A DNA stretch of 64,000 nucleotides from Solen grandis. Its lineage: Eukaryota; Mollusca; Bivalvia; Adapedonta; Solenidae. Numbering within the stretch: position 1 is the first letter of the stretch; each line of letters begins with the position of its first letter. The notes beneath the pieces are model-generated. The model had not been told where the DNA came from, did no database searches, and saw only the letters and a program-made list of their open reading frames with translations. The stretch lies in assembly GCA_021229015.1 (NCBI GenBank), contig CM037783.1, positions 54,460,650 through 54,524,649 on the forward strand. The letters are read 5' to 3'. The position numbers were made by a program, and so were the translations under genes. Positions 46,040 through 56,212 of this stretch are shown here, one piece after another.

Positions 46040-47261
46040 TGATATTGTTTTCCATGTTCATGTAAAAGGCTTTTTTGACGATAATGTATATTGTTTCCTA
46101 TTTTTTTTAAACTTTTTTTTCATTACATTAACGTTTTCTTATTTCTTAATTTTTTTTTTCTATTATAAAATATAAACTTTCTTATTTCTTAATGTTTTTC
46201 ATTATAATATATGTTTTTCTTCAGCTATTTAATAGACCTGCCAATGTCTGAAAAAGTGGCACGCAATGTTCAGAAACTAAAGTTCAAGAGTTCTCTGTGT
46301 TTAGGGTTCACAGATATCAATTTCGATTGATAACGTCCCCCAGTTTCTGAGCTATTGTGTGTGTGTCAAAATGGGCCATGTGATGCGTCTAGTGTGGTGT
46401 GCTTCGGCCTCCACCGCTGGCTAGCCAGTTTCTGGTAAAAAGGGAGCATTAGTCTCCCCTGCCAGTATAAAGCCTCTCCATGGTCAAGCCCTATACAGTG
46501 CCTCCTCGTGGCGACACACGTCAACTGAGGACATTGTGTCCTCAGGCTGAACTGTAGGGGACGATCTACAAGAATTAAATGACAAACAGCGACCACACTT
46601 TTCAAAAATCAGCCTTTAATTTTCAGGGTTGATATTTTTTATCTGAAAATATACATATTTTATAGATTTTCTGTTTAGTCGCCGGGTTATGGGTTTTCAG
46701 AAGAGTTGGCTTAATTCTTACGTATCAAGATAAGTGCATGTATTTTGTAAAAATAAAATTGAAAATGAATCATATGAAAGTAGCCCTAAATATTGTAATT
46801 TCTTTGAATCAATGAGATAGGATGCTTGTTAATGTTAATGTAGTTGATATATTAACATTCTGGGAATCTATTTGATCTTCTGTGAGGAATATCAAATGTC
46901 ATGAAATAGAATAGACTGATTGTTTCATTTTTTTCATAACTGAAAAGGGAAGCCTTTTGTGTTTAAAAAAAAACTACATCCTGCCGGTCGCCATATCTAA
47001 ACGAAAATATAGTAAGGTTAACGTACCCCGAAATAGGGCAAAATGTAGACACAATTTCAAAAGAAATAAAAATAGGTTTCTCATTAAATAAAGTCTGTTA
47101 AATGAAACAATCAACTTCGTTTTAATGTGCCAATAGGAACATACTTAATTTTGCTATGGCCCTGGGCACATATATACATTTCCTTGTTTTGCTTGTATTT
47201 AAAGACAAGACAATCACTTGTGCTTTGCCATTTTATTGCATTTTACATTCAATTTCATTTA
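46040..47261. other. Non-coding, nothing recognised
   Basis: T-rich at 46100-46215. A GC-richer block at 46360-46610 has an open minus frame (46366-46605) without recognisable features. Confidence 0.5.
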
Positions 47262-47351
47262 GAATAAGTAAGTAAATAATTTATTATCGTGACATGTGCA
47301 ATAAGATAATTACATACAAACTGTGAACAATCTAAACAAAAGAAAGCACCC

Positions 47352-47364
47352 GGCCCAATGGGCC
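47352..47364 (-). promoter_or_regulatory. LINE 3' UTR hairpin
   Basis: GGCCC-ATT-GGGCC within ACATATAGGCCCATTGGG, about 110 nt after the ORF2 stop. Such 3' stem-loops are recognition sites for the reverse transcriptase in several LINE clades. It is conserved in the fragment at 16980-16992. Confidence 0.55.
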
Positions 47365-47474
47365 TATATGTCACCAGGTCAAAAATAGTAATGATAAAAC
47401 ATAATAATCAATGTCACATAGAAAGTAATCAATAGAAAATGCAATGATACGGCAGCATAAAATTGAAGCATATT

Positions 47475-50400
47475 TTAAGAATATATCACAGTTCTCCTGC
47501 AGAGGTAAGCTTTAACTATAAATTTGGTTGTTTTTCTCGGGTGAGTATTTAATAAAAATGTTAATTTATCATCCGATGACAAGTTTGTATAAACAGTTTG
47601 TAATAGTATATCCCCAAACACATTACTTCGGATGGTATTATAGAGATCACAGGTTAATAGAAAATGCTTTTCGTCTTCAACAACATCTAAGGCACAGAAT
47701 CTACAGAGTCTTGAATCAACAGGTTCACCAATATATCTGCCAGTCTCAATTCGTAAGAGTAAAATGCCAAACCTAAACTGACTATAGAGTGAGCGTTCAT
47801 ATTTTTTCAGGTTTAAAGTTACGTAATCCTCGCAACTAAAGTCATTTTTAAACAACCTGTATGTCCTTAATTTTGGCACGTTTTGAACATCATGTGACCA
47901 TTTTCTGGTGTAGTATTCCGTTATCTTGGTATTTGCCACGGAAATTTGCACAATCGATTTTGAATTAAAGTGATTGACAATACCTAAATTGTTTAATATC
48001 TGTTTTACGTCACTTGACCAATTATTACTGCACCTATTGTAGTCAAAATTGAAAACACGCTTGGTCAGTCTATTATTATCCATATTGAGCAGTCTATTCC
48101 AGTAGTATATAATGCAACTCCATCTTCTGTTTAAACTAGGTAGCCAGCCTGTATCCCCATGTAATGCTAAAATCGGAGCGAAGCGATGTACACCTAGAAA
48201 ATATCGTAAAGCGCGGTGCTGGATGTTGTCTATTGTCTGATATTGCCTAGCACCCCACACAGATGACCCATAATTTAAGATTGGTACAACACATGCATTA
48301 TATAGTTTATCAAATGTTCGAAACCCAAAGTCTTTTAGGTGGTGTATTTTGCTTATAAGACTTCCCAAAGCTCGACTACCGCCTTTCGATAATGATTCAC
48401 AGTTAGCGCTAAAGTCACATTTGTCTTGAAAGATAACCCCTAGATATTTATAGCGATCAACAGTTTCCAACACATTTTCACCTATGTGAAATATATATTC
48501 TGTACGTTGCGTTCTACCCCTGCGGAAATGCATACACTTAGATTTTTCAGTGTTAATAATCACTCTCCACCGCTTACACCATTCGTGTAAAGTGTTAAGC
48601 ATAGTTTGTAAGTTCTCCTCTGTATCTGAAATCAACACAATATCGTCAGCATACATGAGCATAGATACTTTTACATCTCCCATAGTTATTCCAAGTTCAA
48701 GGTCATTGACCTCTTTGACAAGGTCATTGGCGAAAATTGCGAACAAAGTTGGCGATAAATTACACCCCTGTTTCACTCCAGTGTAACAGCTGAACCAGTC
48801 AGTTAATTTATTGTTAATTCTAATACAAGAGACTGAACTAGCGTATATATTCTTAATTGAGTTAAATACTTTACCATCAATATTGTTTAAAAGTAATTTA
48901 TACAGAAGCATCTCTCTGTCAATGAAATCGAAACACTTTTTAAGGTCGATATATGCTGTAAAAACAGAGGCGTTGTTCTTTGCTATTGTATTTAACGTAA
49001 AAATGTTGTCCTCGCATGATCTGTTGGCCCTAAAACCGTTTTGCTCGTCTGCTAAATGCCCACTGTCCTCTAAGTACTTAGTCACTCTTTTATTTATAAA
49101 CGAACTGTAAAGCTTGCTTATGCACGACAATAAGCTTATACCGCGATAATGTAACGGTACCCTTTTATCTGAATCTGGGTCCTTTAATTTAGGGCAAATG
49201 ATTGCCTTTCTCCACATCTCCGGAATTAAACTTGTATCGAAAATCAATTGAAAAAGTTTCTGCAACATTGCGATAATTATTGGGTATTTCAAAACGTCGT
49301 AAGGTATACGATCAAATCCCGGTGCCGAGCCAGACTTAGCGTGCATTATAATGTTTGATATTTCTTCAATCGTAATATTTCCATTCAGCTGTTCATTAAC
49401 CGGATATAATGGGTACTGCATGTTCATTTCGAGCAAATGTTTGTGTATATTGACTCTATTATAGTGAAATTCATCAAAATCACTATTATCGTTTTGGTTA
49501 TACAAATTATGGAAATCCTCCTTCCACCTTTCGAATACAATGCGTTCGTTTTTTATTATGTTTCCACTGTCCACGATTTCTACTGGGATAGATTTATCTT
49601 TCCTAGGACCTAAGCGCTGTATCTTTTGCCAAAACTCGGTCGGATTACGAGTAGATATTTCTTCAATGTCTATGACTTGAGAGTATCTATAAGCGCGTTC
49701 TGTTTGCCGTAATAATTTGTCAAATAAGTTCCTCGCTGCTATATACTCGTTTCTTAATCGTAAACGTTCGCGTTTATTTCCCGGACACCTTATAAACTTC
49801 CATTCTTTCAAGTGCATATGATCCCATGATTCTTGCAAATCGGCATTCCAGTAAGGTTTATGCTGTTTCCAGCGCTTAGCAGTCTTTTTAGTATTATTGT
49901 ACGTGGGAATAGATCTTAACATCTCATCATGTATACTGCGACAAATGTTTTCATAAATGTCGTCAATATTTTGTTGCGTGTCGCGTGCATTTTCTATTTG
50001 TGTGATGATATTTAAGACAGCAGTCCTTGCTAAGTCACTATTCATAAAGTCGGGAGGGATATTGCACAATTTAAATCGCACTTCATTGTCCGTTGAATTG
50101 CTTATACTATTTTGCTTACAGTAGTAATTGCACTGAAACTCGGTCACTAGAGTAGAATGGTCCGGTAATCGCGAGTGTTCACCGAGAAACCCGTGTAGAC
50201 CGTGCTGATCGTTGATCTCACTAACTGTTAATACCTCGAAACTTTTACATTTGGCAAAAGAGTCCTGCGGCACGCACATATAATCTACGACGGCTCTTCC
50301 TTTCCTTGAGATAGAAGTATAATTATCATGAGGGAATCGTCCGTTTAATATACAAAATTTAGCATCTATCAAAAAGTCTATAAATTCATGGCCATGTTGA

Positions 50401-50918
50401 TTTGTGATTGTGTCGAGTACTTCACGGGCTGGAATTGAGTCACAATCGGTAATAAGGTCTGACATATTTCCTATCCTTGAATTAAAATCGGCTCCGATAA
50501 ACATACAATCACTATCACTATGAGTGTAAATTTGTGTAAGCAAGTGCGCAAAAAAGGACTGGGCGTCACGTCCTCTGACCGAATTTTCTGGGGGCAGATA
50601 ACATGAGAAGATTATAAATTCTGCCTCTGTATCTCTACTGGTCAAACATAACCCGAGTATCCCTTCAAATGATTTATCCACGACTTCGATTTTATACGAA
50701 TCGCTTATACTTTGCCTTAGAAGAATTCCAACACCACCAGAGGCTTTGGGGGCATTACGATGAATATCTGTCCTATTAAAACCATACCAAGAATAACCTT
50801 CCACATCGATAATTTCTTGAACACGTTGGTGTGTCTCGCAAATAGTGATTATATCACAGTCAAGGGAACGAATAATTGCAACACGCAAATTATGATTGTT
50901 TTTTGTCCATCCGCACAC
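47475..50918 (-). CDS. LINE ORF2: AP endonuclease and reverse transcriptase
   Basis: The open frame is 1147 codons, taken here from a GTG at 50918. APE-type endonuclease, residues about 1-260: ICETHQ (Glu28), GADFNSRIG (Asp144, Asn146), VVDY (Asp212), LPDHS (Asp253-His254). Reverse transcriptase, about 520-830: SAPGFDRIPY, YRGISLLS, AYIDLKKCFDF, GVKQGCNLSPTLFA, MYADDIVL (YADD at 756-759), KYLGVIF. The C-terminal zinc-like motif is C1072-x2-C-x9-H-x4-C1090. The protein nicks target DNA and copies the element RNA there. The frame has no AUG before residue 139, past the first catalytic residue, and runs in phase into ORF1 through one TAG (50964-50966). Confidence 0.95.
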   Translation of the reverse strand: MCGWTKNNHNLRVAIIRSLDCDIITICETHQRVQEIIDVEGYSWYGFNRTDIHRNAPKASGGVGILLRQSISDSYKIEVVDKSFEGILGLCLTSRDTEAEFIIFSCYLPPENSVRGRDAQSFFAHLLTQIYTHSDSDCMFIGADFNSRIGNMSDLITDCDSIPAREVLDTITNQHGHEFIDFLIDAKFCILNGRFPHDNYTSISRKGRAVVDYMCVPQDSFAKCKSFEVLTVSEINDQHGLHGFLGEHSRLPDHSTLVTEFQCNYYCKQNSISNSTDNEVRFKLCNIPPDFMNSDLARTAVLNIITQIENARDTQQNIDDIYENICRSIHDEMLRSIPTYNNTKKTAKRWKQHKPYWNADLQESWDHMHLKEWKFIRCPGNKRERLRLRNEYIAARNLFDKLLRQTERAYRYSQVIDIEEISTRNPTEFWQKIQRLGPRKDKSIPVEIVDSGNIIKNERIVFERWKEDFHNLYNQNDNSDFDEFHYNRVNIHKHLLEMNMQYPLYPVNEQLNGNITIEEISNIIMHAKSGSAPGFDRIPYDVLKYPIIIAMLQKLFQLIFDTSLIPEMWRKAIICPKLKDPDSDKRVPLHYRGISLLSCISKLYSSFINKRVTKYLEDSGHLADEQNGFRANRSCEDNIFTLNTIAKNNASVFTAYIDLKKCFDFIDREMLLYKLLLNNIDGKVFNSIKNIYASSVSCIRINNKLTDWFSCYTGVKQGCNLSPTLFAIFANDLVKEVNDLELGITMGDVKVSMLMYADDIVLISDTEENLQTMLNTLHEWCKRWRVIINTEKSKCMHFRRGRTQRTEYIFHIGENVLETVDRYKYLGVIFQDKCDFSANCESLSKGGSRALGSLISKIHHLKDFGFRTFDKLYNACVVPILNYGSSVWGARQYQTIDNIQHRALRYFLGVHRFAPILALHGDTGWLPSLNRRWSCIIYYWNRLLNMDNNRLTKRVFNFDYNRCSNNWSSDVKQILNNLGIVNHFNSKSIVQISVANTKITEYYTRKWSHDVQNVPKLRTYRLFKNDFSCEDYVTLNLKKYERSLYSQFRFGILLLRIETGRYIGEPVDSRLCRFCALDVVEDEKHFLLTCDLYNTIRSNVFGDILLQTVYTNLSSDDKLTFLLNTHPRKTTKFIVKAYLCRRTVIYS

Positions 50919-50966
50919 ATTAATATGGCCAATTCTTATCGTCCCTTTGGAACGGGGTGAATCCTA
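50919..50966 (-). promoter_or_regulatory. Single in-frame TAG between ORF1 and ORF2 (possible readthrough site)
   Basis: On the minus strand the codons are GAA AAC TAG GAT TCA, followed without another stop by codons for SPRSKGTIRIGHIN and then the endonuclease start VCGWTKNN. No AUG occurs in this frame. Translation of ORF2 therefore seems to need readthrough of the TAG or initiation at a non-AUG codon such as the GTG at 50918. The frame identity is directly visible; the mechanism is inferred. Confidence 0.6.
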
Positions 50967-51782
50967 GTTTTCATCTTGCACGCGGTTTTGACGTTCACGT
51001 TGTTGGATACGACCGTTCGCGTCTACTCGGAAATTGCGTCCGTCCGGGAGTTGGCGTAGTAAAGCGCGCGCATTTAATTCAATAAGTCTCTCTGTGTGAG
51101 ATTTGCAACTTTTAAGGTATACTTGTTTGTAATCCTGGGTATCCTTCAATGACATTTTGTTTCTTAATACAAGGATCTTTTCATCTAAGTTTCGAAATGT
51201 TATTTTCACAAGCCCGGGTCGATCATTATAGCGCGTTTTAAATCTCACGGCACCTGTAATGACAACATTTGATTTAACATCGTTACTCAATGCGTTAATG
51301 ATTCCTTGTGCTTTTTCCATAAGGTTCTCTTCTCTGTCTGTTGGTACCCCGCTGGCAACCACCGAGATATCCGAATCGTCCGAGCGACCCGGCTTAAATC
51401 GCTTGTTCCCATGATCCGTTACACCATGATTACTGGCTGTCCCGTTATCCGTGTCCATGTTTTCGTCTGCTTGTCCTACGGGTGTTGATCGTTTTGTCTG
51501 CTCTATTGTATCCATGCGAGATCGTAGCGACTGAATTGTTGTCACTATTTCGTCAATACGGCTGGTTTCACGGCCGATAGCTAAGGTCATCTCATCCTGC
51601 ATAACCTTTATTTTAGTGTCAATATCTGTCTTCATTTCATGACGCAATCTATCAATTTTGCTTTCTAACATTCGTTTCATGCCATCCTGACTTTTTTGCA
51701 GTGTTTCAACAGCAGTTAAAAGCTGGCTCAGTTTCTCAGAGTCACTGATTTCTGAAGATTTTGAGGTATTGCCGGTGGCCAT
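50964..51782 (-). CDS. LINE ORF1: coiled-coil, RRM-like RNA-binding protein
   Basis: 272 residues from the first in-frame ATG (51780-51782, MATGNTSKSS); the frame is open upstream to about 51911 but only from a GTG. Residues about 10-110 are heptad-like and charged (KSQDGMKRMLESKIDRLRHE and onward), a likely trimerising coiled coil. After a polar linker, DISVVASGVPTDREENLMEK and LVKITFRNLDEKILVLRN suggest an RRM-like fold followed by a basic C-terminal domain (LIELNARALLRQLPDGRNF), as in LINE ORF1 proteins that bind element RNA. It ends at TAG 50964-50966, in frame with ORF2. Confidence 0.8.
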   Translation of the reverse strand: MATGNTSKSSEISDSEKLSQLLTAVETLQKSQDGMKRMLESKIDRLRHEMKTDIDTKIKVMQDEMTLAIGRETSRIDEIVTTIQSLRSRMDTIEQTKRSTPVGQADENMDTDNGTASNHGVTDHGNKRFKPGRSDDSDISVVASGVPTDREENLMEKAQGIINALSNDVKSNVVITGAVRFKTRYNDRPGLVKITFRNLDEKILVLRNKMSLKDTQDYKQVYLKSCKSHTERLIELNARALLRQLPDGRNFRVDANGRIQQRERQNRVQDEN

Positions 51783-51911
51783 ATTTGTATATGTACTAGT
51801 TACTGAATTAATACTTGAGTCACACTGACCTGTAGGAGTAAACACTGATAAATCCTGACTGGAATCACTATCTATGTACAGAATATGTACAGTATGAGAT
51901 AAAGATGGCAC

Positions 51912-52313
51912 AAAATGGCATCATGAACGTTTTATATAGGGTTGAAAAATTAAAAATACCAACCTACTCTTGCGACAATCATAAGGCACCATAATGTATT
52001 TGTTATTTGTTATTATACAAAAAATCATTGAAGCGGCAGGAATCCCATAGATTACATAATCACATTGCAAAATCACTTTCGGTTTTCTTAACAGATTTAA
52101 TATTTCGATGTATAATACAATTAGAAACTAGGTACACATACCTGATATTATGTTTGGTATGCAATATTTGTTTACTAATGATATCATATGTGGCAACGCT
52201 GGTCAAATTTACATGAGTATTGAATTTAGCAGTTTTATTTTAAATGATTGTGATCCTTAAAAATATTAAAGTCATAAACTGTCTCACATGACATTATCAT
52301 ATGTGACATTTTA

Positions 52314-52345
<32 letters not shown>

Positions 52346-54075
52346 TTTTTTACTCTGTGCCGAAAACATCTTTAAATCGGGACAATGTAGATTGAACATT
52401 GCATAAACCAGCATTGCAAATATTTAAATTACAAAACAAAAGAGAAATAAATCAACTCCTTGTCGTAGTTTCTATATCAGGCACAGGCATCCGGCTCGTA
52501 ATCCAATTTGACATATATCTATATACATGTACTTAAGTGACAAGGTAAAAAACTCTTTCAATCGGCAAAGTATACCCCCGAATCAACGTGCATCTATGAG
52601 ACCTATTTCAAACGATAAATATCGGACATTTTGGTATACTAACGGTTAGAATAACCATTACCCGAGACTGTACCTTTGAATGTGTATGTTTCAAACTTGG
52701 ATTTTTTTTTATTTTTTTTTCGCTCGAATCGATTGCAAGCCTGACAAATTCATAGTATCTACGCTTTCAACATTATCATTGGCTGATCACCAGACAGACA
52801 TCAGCCAATGAAAATGTTTGTTGTTAGGAATACATTCAAGTTTATAATGGTTGGCCCAGATCCAGTTAAAACATAAACATCGCAAAATTCTCAAACTTTA
52901 AAACCGAATGCTGACATGATTTGTAACCTAAAGGTCAGATTAGTCTATCCTTATTTAGATTGATGTCTATCAATGGATGGCCTTTTTGTCCACTTTAGGT
53001 TAAAGTGATTCTATGAAAACGTCTGTCACGCGATCAATTCGAGAAAAAATTCAGCGATTCTCCAAGTTTGAAACATTGTATAAATCAATGGTAAGGTGTC
53101 AGAAAATGGTTAGTATACCAAAATATTTGTAATTCATCTACCTTTCATTAGATGTATAATTTATAGAGATACTCTGAAGTGTAATAAAGTTATTGGCGAT
53201 GGATCGAAGCCGGTGTATTTTGCATTGAACCGGATGCCTGTGGTATTTACAGCTAAAATTGAGGGGTTGCAGCTGATGGCATGATTTGTATACACATTAT
53301 AAAAAGAGTAAAAAAGTTAACAGTACAAAGAGAACAGGAAATCCCTATAGTTTTACCAGTACACTTTCCTGCGGTATACAAAATCGTTCCATCGGGTAAT
53401 TTCTATCTTTGAGTATTTTATGATTTTTCCCCATACAATTCAGACTGTAACTTATCATACATCTACATGTATATGAATTGAAATGACAGAGGTGAATTTA
53501 TTAGTATGTCAGTACAACGAGACAATGCAAAAAACAACAACAAAAAAAAAAAAAACGTTTCATGTCTACATAGGGTCATTGCATTGAAGTTCATACTAAA
53601 CGGATGTGTTCATATGCAAATACGTTATTTAAACAATATGGCCGCCTGTTACTAGACAAAGAATTAAGTCAACATTAGGCACCCGATTATTTACTCCTAT
53701 GGCACCATCATATCACTTAAGCGTTTTAATGCAATGAAAAAATATAGAGAACCTGCCACGAAAATCAACTTTGCGTAATGGTATGACTGCTGTGGAAAAT
53801 AAATAAGCTAAAAAAATAATAAATAAATGGCGATATTTCCGTTGTGTTCGATGCCTATTGTTATGAATATCGGCTGGAATCAACATTATGTCGGATTCAT
53901 TACCATAGAATTATCATAGATATATAACCTTACAGTCAACTGAAACAAATACTTTTTGAATCTACACACTGAGTGCAGTAGAATACAGAAATGTTAAATA
54001 TTCACTAGGAGACTAGAAGGTATATTAAGAAGTAAACAAAGAATTCATTAATAACAGCTCTTCGCACAATAGCTA
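51912..54075. other. Non-coding
   Basis: No supported gene. It contains a (CA)n run at about 52315-52338 and a T-rich run near 52700-52720. The region lies beyond the 3' end of the PH-PTB gene and could hold part of its 3' UTR, but no evidence was found. Confidence 0.5.
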
Positions 54076-54318
54076 GGGGCCTCCGTGGCCGAGAGGGTAA
54101 ATTCGCTGACTTTAACACTCACTCAGCCCCTCACCGCGTGGGTTCGAATCCCGGCAGGGTCATTCGGATTTTCATGTGAGGAAGCTTTCCAGCTGGCTTG
54201 CGGTAGGTCGGTGCTTCTACCCGGATGCCTCCGTGCATTCGGGATCTTCCTCCACCTTTAATTAGCTGGACGTCGCTATTTGACTGAAATACTGTCGAAG
54301 CGACGGTAAACTCAAATA
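54076..54318 (+). mobile_element. tRNA-derived SINE, family 2
   Basis: The head has an A-box-like GTGGCCGAGAGGG and a B-box GGGTTCGAATCCCG (about 54084-54157), resembling a tRNA with a long variable arm. The body has CAGCTGGCTTGCGGTAGGTC and TTAGCTGGACGTCGCTA, and the tail is GAAGCGACGGTAAACTC. A second copy is at 57851. Confidence 0.8.
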
Positions 54319-54791
54319 GTCAGTCAAGTCACAATAGCTAATGGAGGGAGAATTGCAACACTTGTGACATCCGACTAGAAGAAAAATACTGATGATAAAC
54401 GAAATACGCCCCCCCCCCCCCCCACACACACACTCTAACAAAATGTTATGGACGGTTCTCTTCAAAGCTGAGTTGAACGATTCCACTCCTTATACAAGAA
54501 CTACATGAGAGATAAAATTTCAATTTTCCAGATTCCACAACAAAGCCTCTATATCGAGATTTGTTTGCCATTATCAGAACCCCTTAAAGATAAAGGCTAC
54601 GCTACACGAAAGGGAGTTTCCCGAGGTATTCTGATTGATGCACAGCCGCAGGGGCGATAACTTTCGATATGGATCTAGATTTGACTTCTCCGTCACCCAC
54701 TATTACCCTTGGTAATGAAACACCTCGGGTCATCCCGGCGATTTCTTCAAATAACCGGACCAAGTCGGAGATTATCGAGTAGACACGGATG
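54319..54791 (-). other. Downstream of the PH-PTB gene; shifted open frame
   Basis: It contains a C-run at 54411-54421. On the minus strand a frame one base out of phase with the last exon stays open from about 54880 to TAG at 54604-54602 and includes YSIISDLVRLFEEIAGMTRG. Its GC content is higher than the surroundings. It may be a real continuation of the gene after an indel or an alternative exon end, or chance. Confidence 0.35.
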
Positions 54792-54963
54792 TTATGAGAC
54801 TTCGTTAAGTCGCCATTGTGAACTAGCGATACAGTCGTGAAGGTTAGTGGTTGCTTTGAAAACAGCGTTCTTTATAACGTCCAGCACTGTTTCAATATCA
54901 ACAGAGGAAGAGCCTTCATCATCTGCCTCCAACAGAAAAGTTGACGCGCCGTGAATACTGTCT
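54792..54963 (-). CDS. PH-PTB adaptor protein, exon 4 (PTB second half, stop)
   Basis: The acceptor TTTTTGTTTACAG lies just before 54963. The exon encodes DSIHGASTFLLEADDEG and a helix DIETVLDVIKNAV, as at the end of an IRS-type PTB domain, then a short tail to TAA 54794-54792. Entered from exon 3 the phase fits (CC + A completes a codon). No good donor is seen before the stop, so it is taken as the last exon; the shifted frame downstream is an alternative. Confidence 0.6.
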
Positions 54964-55637
54964 CTGTAAACAAAAATGACATGACAGAACTTTTTGAGTT
55001 TTATACTGGGTTTAGGCATTGTTTATATCCATTTCCATGAAAAAGCAACTACCCTGATTGATATTTGCTAAGTTTTGGCGTAATAAGCGTTGTCATGCTC
55101 GACGACTTAAAACCTTTGAATAAACACAATGCTATTGATAACTTAAAACATTTTTTCTGAACATGTACATCGACATTATATTTACATCTATACACACTAT
55201 TTGTATCCTAGTAACTCTCAAAGATACCGTAACCCAAAATCAACCACACGTCATTTGTTTTAAAATGCCCCAATGAAACTATAACAAATCCTGTCTTAGG
55301 CAACCACCCATTGTAACCAGAGAAAATGAATAATCCGCCTAGTCGGCCGCTAACTGGAAGTTAAATCATGAATGGATTAGTCGTTTCGTGCAGATGGTCG
55401 GTTAGATGATATAAAAAGAAAAGAAGAAATAAAAAACCAATGAATTACTACGTCGAATTGATAAACTAATACAGTCAACCCATGACACACCGGCAGTGTT
55501 TGTAAATACGGAAGCCAAATTTGCTGTTGGTAACAGATTAAGAAATCCGTCACGTGACTTTTAGTGCTGGAACTTGAGTATGCCATTGTGTCGAATGCCG
55601 ATGTATCGAGGGTTGACTGTACATTAATCTTTCTTAC
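54964..55637 (-). other. Intron 3 of the PH-PTB gene
   Basis: 674 bp between the exon 3 donor (GTAAGAA) and the exon 4 acceptor (TTTACAG). The frame at 55377-55586 inside it has no recognisable features. Confidence 0.5.
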
Positions 55638-55905
55638 GGTGTAGTATGAATTTCAAGGCACGGCCGGTTTTCTGCGCTCCGAACCATTTTATATTGCCCT
55701 ATTGTAGTCAGCGGAAACCGGACCTGTGATGGCGCAGCTTCCTGTACAAATGGCTCGACCGGTGTCATTCGGCTGTCATCGCGAATACCCTTCTTAAGTA
55801 GAGTAATCCGAATCTCGGTAACCGAGGCATCTAGTTCGTACAATCCAGGGGAGAATCCAAGTCGTGAAACGTCGGCACAGGGTACTAGCCGAATTGGCAT
55901 TTTGT
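55638..55905 (-). CDS. PH-PTB adaptor protein, exon 3 (PTB first half)
   Basis: The acceptor CTTTAATTTCGACAG and a strong donor ACACC|GTAAGAA bound this 268-bp exon. It encodes MPIRLVPCADVSRLGFSPG, LYELDASVTEIRITL and VRFPLTTIGQYKMV, the strand pattern and G-x-Y-x-L start of an IRS/Dok-type PTB domain, followed by CLEIHTTP. PTB domains bind phosphotyrosine peptides of membrane receptors. It starts with the last two bases of a codon and ends two bases into another, matching its neighbours. Confidence 0.7.
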
Positions 55906-56087
55906 CTGTCGAAATTAAAGAGAACAACTGGTGAATCTTAACAACGTAAGTGACAGTGTTTGCACTGGTTCCAAAGAAGTAAAAATATTCTATATTAATT
56001 ATGAAGAAATCGTTTTGTAAAGACTGATTACTAGCATTTTGTTTTATAGTTTTCAATTGACATTCAAACTGGAAGTAGCTGAATATT

Positions 56088-56212
56088 TTGTTTGTTTGTT
56101 TATTGGATAGAACGTCCAACCGACAGCATTTCAGTCATTTGGAGACTATGTCCACTTGAGACAGATACAGTGCTGCCACATTGCAGTATGTGACATGATA
56201 CCACACACAAGT
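56088..56212 (-). mobile_element. tRNA-derived SINE, family 1, 3' part only
   Basis: Tail-proximal half (TTTGTTTGTTTATTGGATAG, then CATTTGGAGACTATGTCCAC and TGCCACATTGCAGTATG). The head is missing, as expected of a 5'-truncated retroposed copy on the minus strand. Confidence 0.75.

Larger units (their letters stand above)
47262..51911 (-). mobile_element. Nearly intact two-ORF non-LTR retrotransposon (APE-type LINE)
   Basis: The minus-strand order is ORF1, ORF2 and a ~210-bp 3' UTR with a hairpin and an AT-rich simple tail (AATAAATTATTTACTTACTT). Both ORFs are open with all expected catalytic residues, so the copy may be recent and active. The 5' limit is not defined; ORF1's frame is open back to about 51911. 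The clade is not settled: the endonuclease, the YRGISLLS reverse transcriptase and the Cys/His C-terminus are compatible with I/Nimb- or CR1-related lineages. Relatives in the window are 17110-18790 and 16800-17108. Confidence 0.85.

Noticed and set aside
46366..46605. 79-codon minus frame in a GC-richer block
   Set aside because: No family resemblance and no supporting splice or start context; kept only as unannotated sequence.
47528..49110. Plus-strand frames inside the LINE
   Set aside because: Antisense shadows of ORF2.
54076..54160. tRNA-like sequence with A and B boxes
   Set aside because: It is fused to a conserved SINE body and tail, lacks a full cloverleaf, and is repeated elsewhere; the same holds for 14278-14343, 15385-15452, 57375-57418 and 57851-57925.
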